Shown here piece after piece: positions 1 to 12,300 of a DNA stretch of 64,000 bases. Below the pieces are notes generated by a model, which had not been told where the DNA came from, did not search any database, and saw only the letters and a program-made list of their open reading frames with translations. The first letter of the stretch is position 1. Each line of letters starts with the position of its first letter. The position numbers and the translations under genes were made by a program. This DNA is from Lamellibrachia satsuma (Eukaryota; Annelida; Polychaeta; Sabellida; Siboglinidae), in contig BSQZ01000001.1 of assembly GCA_033239005.1 (NCBI GenBank), positions 33,195,688 through 33,259,687 on the forward strand, in the 5' to 3' direction.

Positions 1-904
1 CCCCCAACTGTAACTCCCTTCCTCACACACAATGTTGTTGTCATAGTTATATTTTTATCCGGGAAATAAGTTGTGGTCTGATGGTTCTACCTACACCAAG
101 AACAATATAGCATAGCACTTGTATTTGGCATATTCAACTAGCATGAACGTGCATATATTAGGGTCTGGAATAAGTATTGGTAAATGCATATTGTCTACCT
201 AACCTTCACCTTTTAATGCAGATTATGTACATTATCAACATTTCGTACACCTTAAATTCAAACAACACTTCTAACATATGCACCAATATAAAATATTAAA
301 AGAATAAAATAGTTGTAATTTACAAATTCAGGCTTCCGATATAGAATACTGTTTGTTTGACAAAACTGCTCATTCAAGAATGACTAGATTGCCATAATTC
401 ATAAAGATAATAATATTCAACAAAATATTGACAAGTGCAAATGAAGAGTATTATTAATTTTTTATATTTCCTAGTAATGCGAGGGGGGATTTTGTCTTAG
501 TTGCCATTTGGGTTGGGCATATTTTGGGGGTTATGTCCACACACCATTAGTACATTTTGTACAGGTTACATTTTTAATAAATCAAATCATGACTAGAAAA
601 AGATTACATTCACCAATAATATCAATTTGGATTACCTCAAGAAAATATTTAATATAATTTCACTATCTCAAACTTCGGAAACACAATCAGTTGGACTAGC
701 CAAAAGTGGTCTTAGTTGTTAATTGTGTCTTGGACGATACAATTAAAATATAATATAAGTAGGAAAGTGGATGCATTTTTTGAATAGCTGTACGGTAGCA
801 CTAGCCACTGTTAAACCAGAATTTAAATATGTAAATACAGGTATTGTTCATCATAGTACATTTTCAGTTATTACAGTTAATAATACACAAAACTGTACAT
901 AATA
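1..904. other. AT-rich flank downstream of SREBP, no feature seen
   Basis: AT-rich single-copy-looking sequence past the likely polyadenylation point of the minus-strand SREBP gene. I see no conserved coding segment, RNA gene or recognisable transposon in it. Confidence 0.5.
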
Positions 905-1714
905 CATGGATAATTATCATTTCTTTATTACAAGATGCAGCATGAATTTTGCAACTCAACACACGATTTGTAATCACAAATGTTTTAGTACAAATTTACA
1001 TAAATTATTTTCAATAAGCACTGTATGGTTATAGAAACTCTTCAAATATATATTCTTCTTGGTGCAATCTACACAAGCATTCATACAAAGGGACAATGAT
1101 ATACTACAAATAACAAGGCTGACAATGGAAATGATCGAAACTCTTTTCAGATCCACCAATGACAGTCAACAACCTGGCACATATCAAGATTTAAATAAAT
1201 AAAACTCATAAAACGTTATTATTGGCTCTCAACATGAGTCTTCACAATACAATCATTTTCAAAGCATAATATTTAAACAGACAACCATGGTTTTCTTGTG
1301 TCTGTTTTCATGTAAAATCTTCATAAACACTTAGTCATAGAAGACCTCAAACCAGACAACACTGGCAGTGCAAGCATTTTACAGCTGAATGAAATATCAA
1401 ATTGTAATATAAGGAATGTTCTTAGTGTCAGCTTAATAACCAACTTAGCACATTTTAAGATGTGCATCTATAATGTGCTTACTTAGCACTTGCATTTTAA
1501 GCCTTCAATGAAGTCTGTTTCATATGAATTAACACCAATCAATTTGTATGTATGACAAATACCCAATTGTTTGGTAAAAAGCAGTGCAGTGAAGCATTTA
1601 ACAAACTGGTCCTTTCACAATGAAATGTGTACTACAATTTTTTTTGTAACATTATTTTTCAGTCTCTATTTTTCTGATGAACGGTTGTGAATGATTGTCA
1701 ATGTCAGTCTCCAG
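905..1714 (-). other. SREBP: SREBP 3' untranslated region (predicted)
   Basis: Follows the TGA stop at 1715-1717. The minus strand has an AATAAA hexamer at 929-924, so the transcript probably ends near 905. No open reading frame here looks conserved. The end is inferred from the hexamer alone. Confidence 0.45.
924..929 (-). terminator. Candidate SREBP polyadenylation signal
   Basis: TTTATT on the plus strand gives AATAAA on the gene strand, about 790 nt after the stop codon. Other weaker hexamers may also be used. Confidence 0.4.
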
Positions 1715-4700
1715 TCAATACACCATCTGAGTGCAACTCAAGTGCCTGTCGGTGACTGCGGTGGCACCACTGTTGCCAATCTTCATCATCATATTGCGGC
1801 AGTCCTGGAGAGACTTGCGGTCCCCAAGTTGTTCATATGTTTTTGCAGCCTCAGCGAGCATGCTGGCACGCTGCCCAGAGAGGACCTGGGCAGGCAGGTG
1901 GCGACAGGCAAGCATGAGAGCTGTGGCGTGCTCTCTGCTCCCCACTTCACCCTCAGTCAGATCTTCGCCTGAAACAAGTCAATGTTGGGTGTTATTAATT
2001 GCGGAATGCACCAACACGGTTTACATTGTCTGGTTCGCAGGCGGTGTTTTCACCTTTTTTCTCAGCCTATAACAAATCAACTAACAATCCAGTAACAAAC
2101 TGAATTGCCCAGGAAACAAGTTACTCCCCTTTTGGCCAGCGATCTAACAAGATTCAGTCTGACACTGTAGACATGTCACAAGGAGGCGACATTGTAATCT
2201 TTGCATAAAAAGGGTAAAGGTAAGGTCTTATATAGCGCTGTATCCAGTCCTTAGGATTGCTCAAAGCGCTTTACCCTTCACCCCCCTGGCAGACCTGCCT
2301 GGCATTCTAACCGGTATGCTATCGCGCCGCACAACGCATCATATAACGTTTTTGAAAACAATTCTTTTCATAAACAATACAGATTCTTTTCACATGAAAA
2401 TCACCAACATTGTTAATGACAGCTTCACTGATGCAATCGGAGACACAATCAGTGTCGCTACAACAAAAACAAAGACTTGGTACATACTTTCTTTAGTGTG
2501 TCCGTCGGGGAGGCGTCTGCGCAGACTGCGGTCCAGGAGCTGCTGCGTGCGTGCGGGACTCGCTCCGGCCATGAACCGCGCCGTCGCCTCGTGCAGGAAC
2601 ACCTATAGATACCACACATGTTGACATACCACGCTAATACCATTACTAAGTTATATATCAAGTTAATCACATGTCATTTCAAATTTGTTTTGGGTAAAAA
2701 TCGGGATCACATTATTTCATCATAATTGTGACCTTGGATTGCAGTCTGGTTGAACCTAAATCTCTATCAATCAGATGTTAACAGGAAAGTTGGCCATCTG
2801 CATTTCTGGTGGTAAGACTACATTTGTATTTTAAATCAGTAGCCAGTGTAGCTGCTGATGCAACGGATATGGATATAGCTTATTGTACTAAATTAACATA
2901 CATTCCATGCATCAAAGTGAGCTACATTTGTGAAATGAAGAGACTTTTTAGCACTGCACCTTACTGGTTATTTAAGCAATCGGCCCCCCCCCAAGTGTGA
3001 TAACGATCTCTGCAGATACAAACACATAAACGTAACGTACCCTGGGTAGGGCAGCCTTCATATGCTGTGAAAGCTTCCGCAAACTGCGCAGATCTTGTTG
3101 GAACGCCAGTAGTTCTTCCTGCGAGACGGTCGTGGACGTGACGTCTCCATGGCCGCGCTCCTGCTGCCAGATAGCAGTGCGTGTTGACAGCAGCCAATCA
3201 CAGACTAGCAGCTGGGCTGCCTGGAACCACAAGGTGACAGCATGACAACCAGTTTCTCTCGTACAGAGAAGTTGATCCAAACAAACTCCACACTTCCTGC
3301 TGTAAGCGCAAGTGAACTTGATGGTCGATTAAGAATTAATCTTGTCTCATTTTCCTGCATGCATGCATCTTTGAAAATGTTTACATTGTATATACATGAA
3401 GCGTTTATCTGCAAAACACACTATCCACAAAAATCAAGTTAACTGATTCAAGACTAGTTTTGTACTGCCATCTAGTTGATAGTGGTGGAGGTAAGTGTTT
3501 TGCAGCAACATGTGTTATAATGGTCTGGTTGTCTGAAGACCTAAGTTGAAGTGTTGAGACGGTGCAGCGTGGTAATTAGCACTGTGGCCATGGTTGCACT
3601 GCAGATGCACTGCACAGAGAGAACCAAACGTGCAATGCAACTACAATGCACCAATGCCAACAGGCAGCAACGGCTGGCTTCACTGCGATCCTCTCATGAC
3701 TGTCAGGTCTCCGATTCTTCACCAACTCTCTCAACCACGACTACTACATAGCATCTAAGACGGGCGACATGGGACAATAACAGGTAAAGTATCATCATGA
3801 CAATGGCTACAGTAAAACGTTGACACAAACCACGGCGACATCCAACTTACAACTATGACTTGTCTAACTGAACATCTTATGTAAACAAACAAGAATGACT
3901 CTTTTGCAAGAAATGTTCCACACACATGGCACAGACTAATCTGGAGAAAGCATAATCTCAACGAGCATGTTTTTAGGGCCTTGGACAATGAAAATTAAAA
4001 CGACACAGAAATGTCAACTTGCCTGTGTGAGGCCGGGTCGATGGTGATGTGTGGTGCTACTCAGAGTGAGGCTCTCACGCAGCAGCTCCCCGGCATGATT
4101 GCACTGCTGAAGGCAGCGGTAGCAGCAACTACTGCTGGCCAGGAAACTCCTCTTGGCACGGAACGCTGCATACATGCTACGTGCCAGCGGGTTACTGCCA
4201 ACAGGAACACAACAACTGTTAGTGGTTTCTTTGTAATGGAACCATGGCATAAATACAAAACATATATCTATCATGCTTCAATAAACTAATATACTAAGCA
4301 AATCTTGAAGTAATTACACTATATTCTGGCATAATTCTTCCCAAATGCATTCTAGTCACCATTGAAAAAACAAAACACATTGTCAGGAATTCACCATCAC
4401 ATATGTTACATGTCCTTAGGTTGAACAACCTATCATTTGAGTTAATGATGCCCCATGCAATCATTAATTACTGTTCCCTACCCACCATACTACCACCACC
4501 AAAGCACTACCACTTAATTTAATAGATATTATGTAATCTAACCAACTGTCAAATTGACAACATACAACATTGGTGCTGCACCTGTCGATGTAGTCGCACT
4601 CACCGTGAAGTCTGCAGTTGTTTGGGGAATGCGTCGACAGAGGTGAAGAGTCTCTCTGCAGCAGTGTCGTCGCCTGTGAGCCAGTGGGCGGCGACTGCCA

Positions 4701-6333
4701 AGGAAGCGCTCCACCAGCGAGACACCTCGTCCACTCCTGAAAAACACACACACTGACCAATCACCTAGGGATGATGTCAAAACAACAATGTACAACACTA
4801 CAGGCACAATACTACATAAGATAAAAAACAAATGCCAAACTGCCTGCAAGCATTCAAAGGCAGAACCCTTATGAACTGTGATTGAAAGACAAACTATGTT
4901 TTTGGAAATAAATACATGTATTACACTAAAGAAAACAGCTGCCAACTCCATCCCCCATGAAATCTTTGTGTAGTGTCACATGGCAATATTTGAGACAACC
5001 ATGTGTCCAAACACGACCACAAGATGTTTTTCGAGCAGCCGTACCTGTGCTGATGGCCATGCTTGAGCCGATGGCGAGGCTGGTACCGTTGGCTACTCCA
5101 GTGCAGGTAGAGTACTCGTTCAGTAGCTGCAGGTACTCGAGGACGTCAGCTGGATGCGGCATGCTGCAAGTAATAATAATAATACGTTTTTACATAGCGC
5201 AGTTTCCTAGAAAGCTCAATATGCTTTACATAAAAATTGTACATAGAAAACCGTATTAAAACTAATACAATTAATTTTAAAGTAAACCATCTAAACATAT
5301 ATGTAATCAAAAATGTGTAAAACCTAACTCAATGTAGCTAAATACAATTATCCAGGAACTTCCATAAAATCTCGCTCGACATGGAATCAACATCTAAACG
5401 TAAACTGTTGCAACGTCATCTCATCTTTTCGATGGAACTTGAGAACTACCTTCAGAAAGAGGCTACCTCACAAACTAAGCAGAAAGCTTGGCTTAGTTTT
5501 TAAATGATTCAGACGTACCCATCAGAACCCTTGTTAGGTCCAACGATGTTGCTGTTCTGGTAACCGGGAGTAACAAGAGAGTAGAGAGCCTTCTCTAGGA
5601 GCTGTTCGCGGTATGCCTGTGTCACGTGGGCCAGAGGATCAACTGAAACAATTACACAAGACACTGATATGTGTGCTTGAGTGTGCACTTGGTCAAGTCT
5701 GTGTGTGCGCACTTGGTCGAGAGTGTGTGTGTACATGTGTGGGTGTGCACTTGGTCGACTTTGTGTGTACATGGGTGTGCACTTGGTTGAGTGTGTGTGT
5801 GTGCGTGCGTGTGCATACACACGCACTATACATTCATTCTTTCTTGCTATTTCACTATGGGATCCATTTGTGGGCATTGACGAGTCATTGGCACGCCTCA
5901 CAATATTCAATAGTTTTAGAAAAAACTTTCAAAAAGTTTCATTTTGTGTGCTGGGGCATTGATATTTTACAGTGCAACAGCGAAAAATATGAATTCTCTT
6001 GTAGTAGCAATTAGACAAGTAATATATTTAACATGCCAAGATCCACAAACAATCCACCCTGAAACAACCTTCCATTTAATCTGAACACATAAAGACGCAT
6101 ACTACGATGGGGTTTGCATTAATTGGCCCAAATTAAAAATGGTAGCTCTAGAGGTACCCACCTTCATTACCAGTCGTGCTGAAGATGGTGCAGCTATCAG
6201 TGGCGCCCCCACAGCTCCACTCGCCGTCGATGAAGAAGCGGTGCCCAGCTGGGTGGCACAACCAGTTCATGGCAGATGGCACGGAGGACCCAGTCGTTGT
6301 ACACACACGGCGGGCTCGACACAGGAAGTAGCG
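1715..6333 (-). CDS. SREBP: SREBP coding exons 10-17: C-terminal SCAP-binding domain
   Basis: Eight exons: 6333-6162, 5642-5519, 5163-5045, 4736-4604, 4194-4023, 3220-3041, 2602-2488, 1968-1715. Landmarks are [80 protein letters not shown] and [14 protein letters not shown]. Each has a direct counterpart in vertebrate SREBP C-termini. The intron after 4023 starts GCAAGT, a GC-AG intron with an otherwise perfect donor; using it keeps phase 0. The protein ends shortly after [10 protein letters not shown]. Confidence 0.93.
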
Positions 6334-9300
6334 CTGTAATAGGTATGTCGTGTCATTCAATATTAAAATGACACCGATATGGAATATAACGCACAATTGT
6401 AACATATCATTGTCGTGCATTGTAAACTGGTTGTACAATATCAATAAATATGTAATCAGTGTTGATCAGTGCTGCCGACTAAACTACTCAATGATTGATT
6501 TCAAACAAACACAATATTGGATACTTTCCTTACACTTCTCTTACCGTTTCCATAATAACTACACAATCTTCCCCTCAAATGTAGACAATGTTGATTATGA
6601 AAGGCATAATACAAAAACTATCGAGACAATGATTTCATGTTTGTCTATTATAGTATACACATTCAAGATAAACCTGTTTATGTTCATCTTATGTTACTGT
6701 GGACAATATAAAATTACTATCAAGACATTTACTAATACGTGCAATTTTAAAACGTGAACACATACTGGTTTATATCAACACAAGTGTTGTATCATTGTTA
6801 GAAGATATTCAGCTGTGAGCTTACCGTGACAATCTGCAAGGAGGCTGGGAAGTGAGCTAACCGTGACAATCTGCAAGGAGGCTGGGAAGTGAGCTTACCG
6901 TGACAATCTGCAAGGAGGCTGGGAAGTGAGCTTACCGTGACAATCTGCAAGGAGGCTGGGAAGTGAGCTTACCGTGACAATCTGCAAGGAGGCTGGGAAG
7001 TGAGCTTACCGTGACAATCTGCAAGGAGGCTGGGAAGTGAGCTAACCGTGACAATCTGCAAGGAGGCTGGGAAGTGAGCTTACCGTGACAATCTGCAAGG
7101 AGGCTGGGAAGTGAGCTTACCGTGACAATCTGCAAGGAGGCTGGGAAGTGAGCTTACCGTGACAATCTGCAAGGAGGCTGGGAAGTGAGCTAACCGTGAC
7201 AATCTGCAAGGAGGCTGGGAAGTGAGCTTACCGTGACAATCTGCAAGGAGGCTGGGAAGTGAGCTTACCGTGACAATCTGCAAGGAGGCTGGGAAGTGAG
7301 CTTAACGTGACAATCTGCAAGGAGGCTGGGAAGTGAGCTTACCGTGACAATCTGCAAGGAGGCTGGGAAGTGAGCTTACCGTGACAATCTGCAAGGAGGC
7401 TGGGAAGTGAGCTTACCGTGACAATCTGCAAGGAGGCTGGGAAGTGAAGTCGAGTTGTGACACCGGCAGTCGCGTAGACCTCTGCCATCATTCCACGTGA
7501 CACTGCATTGCCTGCCGCCTCGGCGAGGTTGACAGCACAAAGAGCGAGGTTGATGCCAGACATACTGCCAGCACTGACGTGACCTGGAGGGCAGCAGTGG
7601 TGTCAAGACAGCACGTAAACTCATTCCGTCTCGTTCAACTATGTAGCTGCCACCAGGTAACTTAACGACCATCTTCTTTTTTTTGGGGGACGTACAGACG
7701 AAAATCCTTGTTTTTAGGAAACAACTTACCTGACTTATGTAGGTAGATGTTAGTTACAATAACAAATTAATTCCCCAAATCAACCATTATTAAAGAAACG
7801 GATGTTGGGATAGTGTTGTTTGTGGAAAGTCTAACTGAAATGCTTTTAATTTGGACTTCCCACTCACGGCATTAACAGCAACAAACTAGGATGCGAAGCA
7901 ATACTTCAGCTACCACAGCAAAAATGGCAGCAACCTTTCCTGACATCCAGTTTTCCTAACTGTCTGCTTTATAAGAAAAGCCAACTACACACTGACAAAA
8001 ACAATGGTGCTGCCACCTACCGGTCAGATAGAGTTGGTGGAGCTTGTGGTAGACGAGAGCAGCGTCACGAGCTGATGTCTTTATGTCATCGGGCTTCAGC
8101 CCTGAATAGAAGGCGCCAGCGTGGCGGGACAGCCACCGACCGACATAGATGCGGTGGAGGGCCTGACGCACGCTTTGCCACCCCAGACTGGCTGCCAGGT
8201 CTAACTTGCTGGTGGGCAGAGGGCGACCAAGGGCGTGCAGACAATTACGCAGCTGTGTGGCAGCTGCCGCATACTCCCCCTGGGGGTAAAACAACAGCGG
8301 TCAGTCTACAGCTGGACAATGACCTTAATTATATTAACTTTTTAACAGTACATGTGATACGCCTATGAAAACACCTCAACTACTGGTGGAAACACTGTGA
8401 ATAATTGTTGGACTCTTTATAAGCCAGTGGTTTCCTTGTCCACTTGCCATCTTGGGTTTTTGCTTTAAAAGGTAATCGTGTTAGAGAATAATTATCTCCA
8501 AATTCAGGATCACCTGAAGAAATATTTCTCCATGACTTTTCCCAACATACAGGGACCATGTTGTGGATTTGAACTAAAAGCATCCACCAGACAAGTGCAG
8601 TACTCCAAATGCCAAGCTCTCCAACTAAGATCCAGTTATTCATGTTCTATCTAAATTACTTTCCAACTAAAATTCCCAAAGGTAAAACACAATTTCGGTG
8701 AACAAGTATACGCAACCATCACTCATGTCCAAAATCCAAATAATACTAATGTCCACTAACCTTGGCCAGATCCATGTCCGCCTGCTTGCGATGACGCCAG
8801 TACCGCACGGATGACTCAGAGAGAGGCTTTGTGATTGGTTCACCGAAGACAAAAATGCGAGCGAGCACCGCGGCCACAATGGTTCCGTTGAGCAGCCACA
8901 TGATGAGTGTCGGCAACATCCAGGACAGCCAGCCAGCTGCAACAGCTGAAGGAAAACATGACTTCATCAACACCTGACTAACAACATGACGTTACCAACC
9001 CCCAACACCACTACAACAGCTGAAGGATAATATGACATTATCAATACCCAACACCACTACAACAGCTGAAGGATAACATAACTTTATCAACACCTGAAGG
9101 GTAATATGACATTATCAATCCCTACCACCATTACAACAGCTGAAGGATAACATGGACTGAATCAACTTCAACACCACCACAACATCTGAAGGATAACACC
9201 GACTGAATCAACTCCAACACCAGGAAAACATTGACTTATAATGAAAACAATCAACAACTTCAGCTCTACTTTACTGTTTGTGCTCTACCATATTGTTTCC

Positions 9301-12300
9301 AATTTACAATACACAATAACGAAGCATCAGCAGTGGCAGGGTGGTGGACAAACTAGTGCTGCAGGATAAACAGCTTACAATACACATACACAATAAAGAA
9401 GCACCAGCAGTGGCAGGGTGGTGGACAAACTAGTGCTGCAGGATAAACAGCTTACAATACACATACACAATAAAGAAGCATCAGCAGTGGCAGGGTGGTG
9501 GACAAACTAGTGCTGCAGGATAAACAGCTTACAATACACATACACAATAAAGAAGCATCAGCAGTGGCAGGGTGGTGGACAAACTAGTGCTGCAGGATAA
9601 ACAGCTTACAATACACATACACAATAAAGAAGCATCAGCAGTGGCAGGGTGGTGGACAAACTAGTGCTGCAGGATAAACAGCTTACAAATTTACAATACA
9701 CATAAACAATAACGAAGCATCAGCAGTGGCAGGGTGGTGGACAAACTAGTGCTGCAGGATAAACAGCTTACAAATTTACAATACACATAAACAATAACGA
9801 AGCATCAGCAGTGGCAGGGTGGTGGACAAACTAGTGCTGCAGGATAAACAGCTTACAATACACATACACAATAAAGAAGCACCAGCAGTGGCAGGGTGGT
9901 GGACAAACTAGTGCTGCAGGAAAAACAGCTTACAATACACATACACAATAAAGAAGCATCAGCAGTGGCAGACAAACTAGTGCTGCAGGATAAACAGCTT
10001 ACAATACACATACATAATAAAGAAGCACCAGCAGTGGCAGGGTGGTGGACAAACTAGTGCTGCAGGATAAACAGCTGACATACGTATATGGTAGACTTTA
10101 CCAAGAGCACACACCTGCTTCTGAGTCCACACTTTGCAGCGTCCGCCCGCCACCATGACCGCCAGCATCACCAACACCATCTAGCTGTGATCTAGCACCA
10201 AGTAGCGATGTGAACGGGTTGAACGCAAGGATGGCGAACATAAAGACAAACAGCGTCATGCGTGACCGGTCAAGCATACCGCCCACGGTTGTTGTGATCT
10301 CCATGGGTTCTGGAAGAATAACACGTGCATTAGAAATAGGAGAATATTCAGAACAGTCAAGGATCATGTTAACATGGTAGATAGCCGTCAACTGTTCTCT
10401 AGAGATGTGGCAAGATTGCCAGGAAAATGATGACAGTTTATACAGTTGCGCCTCGTTATAACGCGGTGGTCGGGGTCCACGATATTGGGACGCGCTGTAA
10501 GCGAGGCGCATTAGGTGTTCCCATATCTGCCACCAGGGAGCTACTAAACAACAGCGATCGCCGCCCGCTGCACCAAGTCCATGCTGTCGAAGCCCTATGT
10601 GCTTGCTGCACTGTCCTATACACCAACATGCAGTTTATGGAACTCATTAAACTTTTTATGCTAGCATCAACGTGTATTATTTTTAAATGTTACACCCTGA
10701 TGATTCTTGAACTGAATAAAACACATGTACGTATATAGTTATGCCTTATGGAATAGATCTACTACGATGATGATGTACTGGACCAAGGCAATAGGCCTAC
10801 AAATCGAAAATAATAACCTGGATCTGAGCAGCCGAAAACATGATTTGACAAACGTAGTATGTAAGCTGATAAAACACAGAAAACGACAATAGGTAGAATT
10901 AATAATTGTTTCACTTCGTCTTTGAACCGATCTCAACCAAAGCGCAAATTTATTACACACCACTTAACGTCGATTCATCGTTTCATATGCGGATGACGAA
11001 TTCGTATTTTTTGCGCACCATTAGAGCCTTGGGTTAGGAATTTGGCATGTTGGTTTCGCGTCGCGAAAACGATGAAATTTAGGATGTAATGGAAGCATGT
11101 CATTTCACCTAAGTGTTATGTTGGTATTGCATACTAAATGCATTTAAAACTGTTTATCTGATTCGTACGCGAGGCGTATTTGTGAATCTCGATTGCAAAC
11201 CGTCGAAGCGAAGCCAGCGACAGCAATTGATGTTGACGACAGCGCAAGACAAACAACACATTGATACTCGTTCATTGACATTGTTCGCCTGTTTCTTGAG
11301 AATTGTCAAAGCAATTCTAAGTAGGTTTAAGCAGGCCCATTTGTCATTTTCCCCTGGCGGCAGAAAATCGGGATCCATGACCGACCGCGTTATATCCGAA
11401 TCCGCGTAATAATGAGGCGCAACTGTACAAACTTAGTTGACTTCAACTTGTTAGTAGCTGTGCTAGAAATACAGTTAGAATTTATGTCTAGACACTCGGG
11501 CAAGTATTGGACTGAGTGCGTGCAGATGGTTCCTTCAACATGATAATTTTTTCATGCCAACCACAAGGTGTAGTTGTGATTACACTCAATAAAAACATTG
11601 TTCAGGAAAAGGAAATCACCCAACAGTTCCCCGACATCCACAACCTGGCAATGTCACTGATCACCAAGCGACCGATTGACTAACATCGTGAGAGTTGACA
11701 GGGGCTGGTCCAACTTACCGGAGACATACACCTCTTCCTGGCAGATAGGACTGGGAGGGTTTGAGTCACTGTCTACGTCACTAGGACTGCCAATACTGCC
11801 CTTGTCGGAGGATGGCGGGGTGAGACAGTCAGGCTCCTTGGTGGCAGCCGCATTCAGCAGGCCAGTCAGGTCTGCAGACAACAGCACATAATATTGTAAT
11901 AACAATGCCAGTGATTTTCGCTTATGATCCCTCGCTCCAAGTTCAGGACCATAGATTTCATAAATTTTTTTTTCAACAATGCAATTGGCTTTTGCTTTGT
12001 CACAATTACATTTAAGTTAAATCATGTAAAACAAATTTGAATTGACCAGAGACAAATTTAAAACACACCCATTTATTATTTTTAACAGTTTTATATTTAT
12101 TTTATATGTATAATTTTTATTTCGTGAATTTTATGTAAAGCGTAGAGCTTCAAAGCAAACTGTGTTATAAAAAATGTGTTATTAGTATTTGTTAGAATGA
12201 ACCAGGTCACTTGAACCACTTTGCCTGCACCAATACGGGGCTAGCTGCTACTAAATGTGTACTGCGCTCTAGTAGTGTGACAAACGTGGACTTACTCTGC

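Noticed and set aside
7339..7672. Minus-strand frames reading through the 37-bp array as longer protein
   Set aside because: 37 is not a multiple of 3 and a TAA/TGA closes the frame within three units; the coding exon must end at the first donor.
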